Source: Microbacterium sp. Leaf159 (GTDB lineage Bacteria > Actinomycetota > Actinomycetes > Actinomycetales > Microbacteriaceae). From it: a stretch of 64,000 bases of DNA. Of this stretch, positions 57,863 through 64,000 are shown in pieces (within the stretch, counting starts at the first letter, position 1; each line of letters begins with the position of its first letter). The notes beneath the pieces were generated by a model. The model was not told where the DNA came from and did not search any database. It saw only the letters and a list, made by a program, of their open reading frames with translations. The position numbers and the translations under genes are program-made. Location of the stretch: assembly GCF_001423615.1 (NCBI RefSeq), contig NZ_LMOU01000003.1:79710-143709 (forward strand), written 5' to 3'.

Positions 57863-60800
57863 ATGGCCGACCCGACGCCCTCCACGGATCCCGAATCCGC
57901 CTCTCTCGCGGACCGTGCGGTCGAGCTCGCCCGCCGCTGGGTGATCGAGGCCGCGGCCGCCGACGTCGACCCGGCAGCCGAGCGGCTGGCCGGAGTGCTG
58001 CAGGATGCCAACGGCCTGCCGTTCACGCTGGGATTCGTCGACGGCGTCATGCGCCCCGAGAGTCTGGGGGCCGCGGCATCCCAGCTGCACCGTATCGCGC
58101 CGATCGTGCCCGACTTCCTGCCCTGGTACCTGCGCTCTGCCGTCCGCCTCGGTGGCGGGGTCGCGCAGATCCTGCCGAGCCCGGTGGTTCCCATCGCCCG
58201 TCGGGTGCTGCGCGACATGGTCGGCCACCTGGTCGTCGATGCCCGCCCCGCGAAGCTCGGACCGGCCATCGCCAAGATCCGCGAATCCGGCGCGCGACTC
58301 AACCTCAACCTGCTCGGCGAGGCAGTGCTCGGCGAAGCCGAGGCGCAGCGGCGGCTCGACGGCATCCATGATCTGATCCGTCGACCGGACGTCGACTACG
58401 TCTCGGTCAAGGTGTCGGCCATCATCAGCCACATCTCCATGTGGGCGTTCGACGAGGTCGTCGATGCCGTGGTCGAGCGGCTGCTGCCGCTGTATCTGAC
58501 CGCCGCCTCCGACCGCACCTTCATCAACCTCGACATGGAGGAGTATCGCGACCTCGACCTGACGATCGCGGTGTTCACTCGCATCCTCGAGGACCCGCGA
58601 CTGCAGGGGCTCGAAGCGGGCATCGTGTTGCAGGCCTACCTCCCCGACGCCTTGCCTGCACTGCAAGAGCTCACCGCGTGGGCGCGGGAGCGCGTCGACC
58701 ATGGTGGCGCCCCGATCAAGGTGCGTCTCGTCAAGGGCGCCAACCTGGCGATGGAACGCGTCGAGGCGCATATGCACGGGTGGGAGCAGGCGACCTACGA
58801 CACCAAGCTCGACACCGACGCGAACTACCTGCGCTGCCTCGACTGGGCGCTGCGCCCCGAGAACATCATGGCGGTGCACCTGGGCATCGCGGGGCACAAC
58901 CTGTTCGGCATCGCGTATGCGTGGCTGCTCGCGGGGGAGCGCGGTCTGCGCGACTTCTCGGCCGCAGGCAGCGGATCAGGGCAACCGCCGATCGAGTTCG
59001 AGATGCTGCTCGGCATGGCGCAGGGCCAGGTGCAGGCCGTCTCGCGTGAGGTCGGCGAGGTGCTGCTCTATGTGCCCGTCGTGAAGCCCGACGAGTTCGA
59101 CGTGGCTATCAGCTATCTGGTGCGTCGGCTCGAAGAGAACGCGTCGCACGACAACTTCCTCTCCGCGGCGTTCCGGCTCGGGGACGACGAGTCTCTGTTC
59201 GTGCGCGAGCGCGACCGCTTTCTCGATGCCCTCGACCGCTCGACCTCGCCGACCCTGCAGGTCGGCGCGCTCCGCACCCAGGATCGTCAAGCCCCCGTGC
59301 ATGAGTCGGTGCGCCCGGCGCCCGTGGACGTCGCTCCCGAAGAGGAGCTGACGAAGGCCGTGCTCGGCATCTCGCGAGGGTCGGATGACTCGGGCGGGCC
59401 GTTCCTCGAGACCGCGGTCTACGCCCCGCGCGAGCTCGATGAGGGCACCGGCGGCGCCCCCGGCTTCACGAACACCCCCGACAGCGACCCATCACTTCCG
59501 GTCAACCGCGAGTGGGCACGCGAGATCCACGCACGGATCGCCGACTCGACCCTCGGGGTGGCGACGATCGAGTCCGCCCGCATCGACGACACGGCGGTGC
59601 TCGAGAGCACGATCGCCGGAGTGCAGGATGCCGGAGCCCAGTGGGGAGCGCGCCCTGCTGCAGAGCGCGCCGAGGTGCTGCTCCGGGTCGCCGCCGCACT
59701 CGAAGGTCGACGCGGAGAGCTCATCGAGGTCGCCGCCTCCGAGACCGGCAAGGTCTTCGCCGAGGCCGACGTCGAGGTCAGTGAGGCCGTCGACTTCGCC
59801 CGTTACTACGCCGCCAAGGCGCGAGAGCTGGATGCCGTCGCCGGCGCCTCGTTCGAACCGGCGCGCGTGACCGTCGTCGCGCCGCCGTGGAACTTCCCCC
59901 TCGCGATCCCCGCCGGGGGAGTGCTCGCCGCGCTCGCCGCGGGATCCGGAGTCGTCTTCAAGCCCGCCCCTCAGTCCCGACGGTGCGCCGCCGTGATCGC
60001 CGAGACGCTGTGGGAGGTCGGCGTGCCGCGCGATGTGCTCGCGCTCGTCGACATCGAGGAGGGCGACCTCGGCCGGTCTCTGATCGCACACGAGTCGGTC
60101 GACCGCGTCATCCTCACCGGCGCCTGGGAGACGGCCGCCCTCTTCCGCTCATGGCGGCCGGATCTGCCGCTGCTCGCCGAGACCAGCGGCAAGAACGCGA
60201 TCATCATCACCGCATCCGCCGACCTCGACCTCGCCGTCGCCGACCTGGTGCGCAGTGCGTTCGGGCATGCGGGGCAGAAGTGCTCCGCCGCGTCCTTGGC
60301 GATCCTCGTCGGCCCGGTCGGTCGCTCCAAGCGCTTCGCCCGTCAACTCGCCGACGCCACACGCTCGCTGCACGTCGGCTGGCCCACCGACCCGCTCGCC
60401 GAGGTCGGGCCCGTGATCGAGCGGCCGCAGGGCAAGCTCGCCTGGGCGCTCACCGAGCTGCAGGGCGAGGAGCAGTGGCTCATCGAACCCGCCGTGTCGG
60501 CCGACGATCCGAGCGGACGGCTGTGGCGACCCGGCATCCGCGTCGGAGTGCAACCGGGGTCGCGCTTCCACACCGAGGAGTTCTTCGGGCCGGTGCTCGG
60601 GATCATGCATGCGCCGACACTCGAGAGCGCGATCGAGATGCAGAGCGCCGTCGCCTACGGGCTGACCGCCGGGCTGCACACGCAGGATCCGGCCGAGCTC
60701 GAGCTGTGGCTCGACCGCGTGCAGGCTGGCAACCTCTACGTCAACCGCGGTATCACCGGCGCGATCGTGCAGCGCCAGCCGTTCGGCGGTTGGAAGCGCT

Positions 60801-61558
60801 CGTCGGTCGGCCCCGGCACCAAGGCCGGCGGACCGAACTATCTGATCGGGCTCGGATCCTGGCGTTCGAGCGGATCCGGTCCCGTGTCGAGCACGCTGCA
60901 CCTGCGCGGCCTCGACTCCCGGATCACCGAGCTGATCGAGTCGGCGCAGCCCTCTCTCGACTACGAGGCCTTCGAATGGCTGCGGCGCTCGGCGCTGTCG
61001 GACGCGCTCGCGTGGGACCGCGAGTTCGGGCAGGTGCGCGACGTCTCGCACCTCGGCGTCGAACGCAACCTCTTCCGCTATCGTCCGGTGCCCGTCGCGA
61101 TCAGGGCCACCGCGGATGCCGGATGGCAGGAGCTGCTGCGCGTCGTCGTCGCGGCGGTGCGCGCAGGCGCCGGCTTCGTGCTGTCGACGCCCGTCGGACT
61201 GCCGTCCGAGGTGCGCCGCGCGCTCGGCACCCTCGGGGCGGTCGTCTACATGGAGAGCGACGACGAATGGATCGAGCGGATGCGACGGCGCGAGGGCGCG
61301 TCGGGCGACGTGTTCGCGTCGTCGGAGGATGCTCCTCGGCCGAGCCGCGTGCGGCTCGTCGGCTCGCGTGACGCGGTATCGGCGCTGCACCGGGCGCTGG
61401 CCGTGGCGGTCGACGGCGACCCGGACCTCGCGGTGTACGACGGCGAGGTCACCTCGGCCGGTCGCGTCGAGCTGCTGCCATTCGTGCACGAGCAGGCGAT
61501 CGCGATCACCGCACACCGCTACGGCAACCCCGACGACTGGAGCGCCTCGGTCATCTGA
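57863..61558 (+). CDS. putA: Bifunctional proline dehydrogenase / L-glutamate gamma-semialdehyde dehydrogenase
   Basis: A 1231-residue enzyme that oxidises proline to glutamate. The first half (about 90-480) is the FAD-dependent proline dehydrogenase barrel, with 'RLVKGANLAMERVEAHMHGW' and 'LRCLDWAL' blocks. The second half (about 520-1010) is the NAD-dependent aldehyde dehydrogenase with Glu773 in LLAETSGKN and Cys807 in GHAGQKCSAA, 34 residues apart as usual. The last ~200 residues form a C-terminal domain. There is no N-terminal ribbon-helix-helix, so it does not regulate its own gene as the E. coli form does. Substrate channelling between active sites is expected for the family. Confidence 0.95.
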   Translation: MADPTPSTDPESASLADRAVELARRWVIEAAAADVDPAAERLAGVLQDANGLPFTLGFVDGVMRPESLGAAASQLHRIAPIVPDFLPWYLRSAVRLGGGVAQILPSPVVPIARRVLRDMVGHLVVDARPAKLGPAIAKIRESGARLNLNLLGEAVLGEAEAQRRLDGIHDLIRRPDVDYVSVKVSAIISHISMWAFDEVVDAVVERLLPLYLTAASDRTFINLDMEEYRDLDLTIAVFTRILEDPRLQGLEAGIVLQAYLPDALPALQELTAWARERVDHGGAPIKVRLVKGANLAMERVEAHMHGWEQATYDTKLDTDANYLRCLDWALRPENIMAVHLGIAGHNLFGIAYAWLLAGERGLRDFSAAGSGSGQPPIEFEMLLGMAQGQVQAVSREVGEVLLYVPVVKPDEFDVAISYLVRRLEENASHDNFLSAAFRLGDDESLFVRERDRFLDALDRSTSPTLQVGALRTQDRQAPVHESVRPAPVDVAPEEELTKAVLGISRGSDDSGGPFLETAVYAPRELDEGTGGAPGFTNTPDSDPSLPVNREWAREIHARIADSTLGVATIESARIDDTAVLESTIAGVQDAGAQWGARPAAERAEVLLRVAAALEGRRGELIEVAASETGKVFAEADVEVSEAVDFARYYAAKARELDAVAGASFEPARVTVVAPPWNFPLAIPAGGVLAALAAGSGVVFKPAPQSRRCAAVIAETLWEVGVPRDVLALVDIEEGDLGRSLIAHESVDRVILTGAWETAALFRSWRPDLPLLAETSGKNAIIITASADLDLAVADLVRSAFGHAGQKCSAASLAILVGPVGRSKRFARQLADATRSLHVGWPTDPLAEVGPVIERPQGKLAWALTELQGEEQWLIEPAVSADDPSGRLWRPGIRVGVQPGSRFHTEEFFGPVLGIMHAPTLESAIEMQSAVAYGLTAGLHTQDPAELELWLDRVQAGNLYVNRGITGAIVQRQPFGGWKRSSVGPGTKAGGPNYLIGLGSWRSSGSGPVSSTLHLRGLDSRITELIESAQPSLDYEAFEWLRRSALSDALAWDREFGQVRDVSHLGVERNLFRYRPVPVAIRATADAGWQELLRVVVAAVRAGAGFVLSTPVGLPSEVRRALGTLGAVVYMESDDEWIERMRRREGASGDVFASSEDAPRPSRVRLVGSRDAVSALHRALAVAVDGDPDLAVYDGEVTSAGRVELLPFVHEQAIAITAHRYGNPDDWSASVI

Positions 61559-61585
61559 GCGCTGCGAGTCCGGCATCGCTCTCCA

Positions 61586-61647
61586 TGTAAAGAATTCTTG
61601 ACACGACGGATGCCGCGGGCATACTCTCGTGTAAAGAATCTTTTACA
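61586..61647 (+). promoter_or_regulatory. Promoter framed by twin 18-bp operators
   Basis: TTGACA at 61598-61603 and CATACT at 61620-61625 (16-base spacer) form a strong promoter. Two related dyads frame it: TGTAAAGAATTCTTGACA at 61586-61603, covering the -35, and TGTAAAGAATCTTTTACA at 61630-61647, covering the start region. Both have the form TGTAAA-N6-TTKACA. The XRE regulator two genes downstream is the natural candidate to bind both sites. Confidence 0.82.
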
Positions 61648-61658
61648 TGGGAGGCATC

Positions 61659-62093
61659 ATGGTCTACGAAGAGCGCAACGCCTGGTCGGGTCTGCTCGTC
61701 GGTGCCGTCGTGATCACCGCGTACGTCGTGATCGTGCTGCAGCAGGCCGCCGGGCGACCGGTGACCGAAGTCGACTGGCTGCCGCCGATGCTGTGGACGA
61801 TCGGGATCGGCATCGTGGCCACGATCGTGATCAGCATCGTCTGGGGGATCATCGCCGGCGCGAAGGACCCGGACGGCGTCGGCAGGTCCGACGTGCGAGA
61901 CCGCGACATCACTCGCATGGGCGCCCGTGTCGAGCAGGCCTTCGTCGTGATCGCGGGGCTCGGGGTGATCGCCCTGTGCGCGGTGAACGCCGACGTCTTC
62001 TGGATCGCGAACACGATGTTCGCAGGCTTCGCCGTCTCCGCCATGGTCGGCAGCATCGCGCGAGTCGTCGCCTACCGCCGGGGGCTCGTCTGA
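61659..62093 (+). CDS. Four-helix membrane protein of a regulator/membrane pair
   Basis: A 144-residue membrane protein with four hydrophobic segments (about 11-29, 42-63, 87-105, 110-130) and a charged loop '[22 protein letters not shown]' between the second and third. The ATG at 61659 is chosen since GGGAGG lies four bases upstream; an ATG at 61647 falls in the operator. The stop overlaps the XRE regulator start. It resembles the DUF2178-like partners of Xre regulators. Function unknown; the regulated target and possible stress role are inferred. Confidence 0.8.
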   Translation: MVYEERNAWSGLLVGAVVITAYVVIVLQQAAGRPVTEVDWLPPMLWTIGIGIVATIVISIVWGIIAGAKDPDGVGRSDVRDRDITRMGARVEQAFVVIAGLGVIALCAVNADVFWIANTMFAGFAVSAMVGSIARVVAYRRGLV

Positions 62094-62323
62094 TGGTCAA
62101 GCCCACCCTCGTCTCCAACCGCATCCGCGCCCATCGTGAGGGGGCAGGGCTCACTCAGGCCGAGCTCGCGCGCAGCATCGGCGTGACCCGACAGACGCTC
62201 ATCGCGATCGAGCAGGAGAAGTACTCCCCGTCGCTCGAGCTCGCCTTCCAGATCGCCCGCGCGTTCGGCGTCGGGCTCGACGACCTGTTCCACTACCCCG
62301 AGCCTTCGACGAAGGATGCCTGA
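62093..62323 (+). CDS. Small XRE-family helix-turn-helix regulator
   Basis: A 76-residue regulator consisting almost only of a Cro/C1 domain: '[50 protein letters not shown]' in segments, ending '[10 protein letters not shown]'. This YsiA/YozG-like type commonly partners a small membrane protein in the same operon and represses the shared promoter. It overlaps the membrane protein gene by one base. The twin TGTAAA-N6-TTKACA sites upstream are its probable targets. Confidence 0.9.
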   Translation: MVKPTLVSNRIRAHREGAGLTQAELARSIGVTRQTLIAIEQEKYSPSLELAFQIARAFGVGLDDLFHYPEPSTKDA

Positions 62324-62324
62324 G

Positions 62325-63353
62325 ATGACCGAGACGATGCCCGCCTGGGTGCGGGAGACCTATGGCTCCGCCGACGGGTTCCGGCGCGAGCAGATCCCGA
62401 TGCCCGTGCCGCGCCGCGGCGAGGTGGTGCTGCGCGTCGAGGCGACGTCGCTCAACGCGGGTGACGTGCGGCTGATGCTGGGCGATCCTCTGCTGGTGCG
62501 TCCCGTCTTCGGGCTCACCCGTCCCAAGCACCCGGTGCGAGGAATGGAGGTCGCCGGCACCGTCGTCGCCGTCGGGCCGAACGCGATCGGCGCCGAGCTC
62601 GGAGAGCGGGTCGTCGGCGAGCTCGTGGGCGGTGGCGGCCTCGCATCCCACGTCGCGGTGCCCGCCGATCGGCTCGTGCCGATCCCTCCCGATGTCACCT
62701 CTGTGACCGCGGCCTGCCTGCCCGTCGCTGCGGGCACGGCCTGGCAGGCGCTCGACCGAGCCGGGATCGGCACCCACTCGGAGTCGCGCCTCGAGAGACA
62801 CCGCTCCGAGCATGCGGTCCCGCGCGTGCTCGTCATCGGCGCCTCCGGGGGAGTCGGCACGTTCGCGGTGCAGCTCGCGGCGTTGCGGGGAGCGGAGGTC
62901 TGGGCGACGTGCGGAGAGCGCAACTCCCGCCTTGTCGAGCACCTCGGCGCCGTGCGCACGCTCGATCACCGTCGCTCGCCCCTGTCGGCACTGCCCGCCG
63001 GCCACTTCGACGCGGTGATCGACATCGCCGGGGGAACGGGGCTGCGCGACCTGCAGCGGCTGGTCGTCGCCGGGGGAGCCGTGGTGCTCGTGACGGGAGA
63101 CGGCGGGCACGTGCTGGGTCCCATCCCGCGGATGCTGAAGGCGGCGTTCCTGTCGTTCGGGTCGAGCCGTCGCATCCGCCCGCTCGCGGCGACGCCGCGC
63201 ACCGAGATCCTCGCGAAGCTGCTCGAGCTGACCGCTGAGGGGCGGATCACTCCGGTGGTCCAGCGCGAGTACGGCTTCGACCGTGCATCCTCGGCCCTCG
63301 CCCACCTCGAGGCCGGGCATACGGTCGGCAAGGTCGTCGTCCACGGCGCATGA
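62325..63353 (+). CDS. Quinone-oxidoreductase-like medium-chain dehydrogenase
   Basis: A 342-residue NADP-dependent zinc-free MDR protein. The N-terminal GroES-like part has 'VEATSLNAGDVRLMLGD' and 'GMEVAGTVVAVGP'; the Rossmann part has 'VLVIGASGGVGTFAVQLAALRGAEV' with the AxxGxxG loop. Zinc ligands of alcohol dehydrogenases are missing. A 20-residue insertion 'GIGTHSESRLERHRSEHAVP' before the Rossmann motif is unusual. The ATG at 62325 follows the regulator stop by one base; an ATG at 62316 would overlap it. It reduces quinones or enones; substrate unknown. Confidence 0.88.
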   Translation: MTETMPAWVRETYGSADGFRREQIPMPVPRRGEVVLRVEATSLNAGDVRLMLGDPLLVRPVFGLTRPKHPVRGMEVAGTVVAVGPNAIGAELGERVVGELVGGGGLASHVAVPADRLVPIPPDVTSVTAACLPVAAGTAWQALDRAGIGTHSESRLERHRSEHAVPRVLVIGASGGVGTFAVQLAALRGAEVWATCGERNSRLVEHLGAVRTLDHRRSPLSALPAGHFDAVIDIAGGTGLRDLQRLVVAGGAVVLVTGDGGHVLGPIPRMLKAAFLSFGSSRRIRPLAATPRTEILAKLLELTAEGRITPVVQREYGFDRASSALAHLEAGHTVGKVVVHGA

Positions 63354-63530
63354 CAGGTGGGGCCCGCGCTCCGGCGGCGCGCTCTGGCGGCGTTCAGGGG
63401 GCGGGTGACAGAATGGATGCTGGCGTGCTCGAGTCGCATCTTCCCCGGGCGCCGGCTCTCACCGAGCGGCGCGGGTCGAAGGACCGCCGGGCCCCTGGAC
63501 AGCGTCCGCCGCATCCGTTCGAGGAGCCCC
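63354..63530. other. Intergenic region before the dimethylargininase-like gene
   Basis: A 177-base GC-rich gap. No gene, hairpin or clean operator is visible. GGAG (63523-63526), four bases before the next ATG, is its ribosome site. Confidence 0.4.
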
Positions 63531-64000
63531 ATGTCTGTCGAAACCACTGCGTCGACGTCCGAGACCGCCACTCCGGTGCGCACAGCCCATCACCGTCACT
63601 ACCTGATGTGCAAGCCGTCGCACTTCACGGTGAACTACTCGATCAACCCGTGGATGGAGCCGACCAAGCCGACCGACACCGCGCGGGCCGTCGAGCAGTG
63701 GCAGAAGCTGCACGACCTGTACCTCGAACTCGGTCACGAGGTCGAGCTGATCGAGCCTCTCGCCGGATACCCCGACATGGTCTACACGGCGAACGGCGGG
63801 TTCCTGATCGACGGCCGCGCCTATGTGCCGAAGTTCCGCTTCGTCGAGCGTCAGGGCGAGGCCCCGGCCTTCGCCGACTGGTTCCGCGGCGCGGGCTACG
63901 ACACGGTGATCCCCGAAGAGGTCAACGAGGGCGAGGGCGACTTCCTGCTCGTGGGCGATGTGATCCTCGCCGGCACCGGCTTCCGCTCGACGGGTGACAG
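63531..64000 (+). CDS. Dimethylargininase-like amidinotransferase-family protein (5' part only)
   Basis: The first 156 codons of a guanidine-modifying enzyme; the window ends inside it. The core begins at about residue 23 with 'YLMCKPSHFTVNYSINPWM', then 'DMVYTANGGFLIDGRAY', 'KFRFVERQGEAP' and GEGDFLLVGDV, all features of dimethylarginine dimethylaminohydrolase and related deiminases. The expected catalytic His and Cys would be further on. In actinobacteria this gene often precedes ornithine aminotransferase (rocD), which would suit the nearby putA, but the next gene is not in the window. Citrulline or ornithine production from arginine derivatives is inferred. Confidence 0.85.
   Translation, partial: MSVETTASTSETATPVRTAHHRHYLMCKPSHFTVNYSINPWMEPTKPTDTARAVEQWQKLHDLYLELGHEVELIEPLAGYPDMVYTANGGFLIDGRAYVPKFRFVERQGEAPAFADWFRGAGYDTVIPEEVNEGEGDFLLVGDVILAGTGFRSTGD

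Noticed and set aside
63350-63997. A 215-codon plus-strand frame at the right edge
   Set aside because: It is out of frame with the clear dimethylargininase-like sequence beginning at 63531, which has recognisable family motifs and simply lacks its stop because the window ends.

Overview
The window looks like a chromosomal segment of a high-GC Gram-positive actinobacterium, most probably Microbacteriaceae and plausibly Microbacterium. The grounds are uniformly GC-rich coding sequence, many GTG starts and 1-4 base stop/start overlaps, an EspC/WXG100-type secreted-toxin cassette, carbohydrate ABC importers without their own ATPase, and strong use of the GGATGC/GCATCC hexamer inside genes. The genus is an inference. 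I see no rRNA, tRNA, CRISPR array, integrase or transposase.

Layout. 1-2.1 kb: the start of a sugar ABC permease (cut by the window edge), a CGNR regulator and an EamA transporter. 2.1-6.4 kb: a methylcitrate-cycle operon (gntR-prpD-prpB-prpC). 6.4-13.7 kb: an arabinoside locus with a GH51 arabinofuranosidase, ABC importer and LacI regulator, next to a divergent alditol oxidase. 13.9-16.3 kb: a type VII-like toxin cassette (EspC-like protein, WXG-type toxin with a PD-(D/E)XK-like nuclease end, candidate immunity protein, WXG100 protein). 16.3-22.6 kb: a second arabinoside locus (GH127, ABC importer, LacI). 22.6-29.7 kb: an SDR, a LacI regulator and araD-kinase-araA-epimerase, which converts L-arabinose to D-xylulose 5-phosphate. 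29.7-35.2 kb: DJ-1-like protein/LysR, a monooxygenase-like membrane protein, a thiolase and a DUF559-type nuclease, with several dispersed repeats between them. 35.2-45.6 kb: a nine-gene minus-strand operon with a ribose-type ABC importer, two aldo/keto reductases, a ThuA-domain protein, LacI and a GH42 beta-galactosidase. 45.8-50.3 kb: valine/isobutyrate catabolism (mmsA, acyl-CoA dehydrogenase, mmsB, enoyl-CoA hydratase). 50.5-52 kb: small genes with a MarR regulator. 52.1-55.7 kb: etfB-etfA-cytochrome b. 55.8-64 kb: acetyltransferase, thioesterase, SDR, proline utilisation protein PutA, a membrane protein/XRE regulator pair, a quinone-oxidoreductase-like protein and the start of a dimethylargininase-like gene (cut by the window edge).

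How it fits together. Three separately regulated arabinose loci give glycoside import, GH51 and GH127 arabinosidases, and the ara pathway. Valine breakdown yields propionyl-CoA, which the methylcitrate operon consumes. The electron-transfer flavoprotein next to a cytochrome b is a natural acceptor for the acyl-CoA dehydrogenase. Most of these regulators have a visible palindromic operator next to them.

The least explained material is the type VII-like toxin cassette, the etfBA-cytochrome b module with its triplicated N-terminal motif, and two dispersed repeat families. One is a ~60-bp hairpin present five times. The other is a unit with a strict 30-bp period present at three sites.
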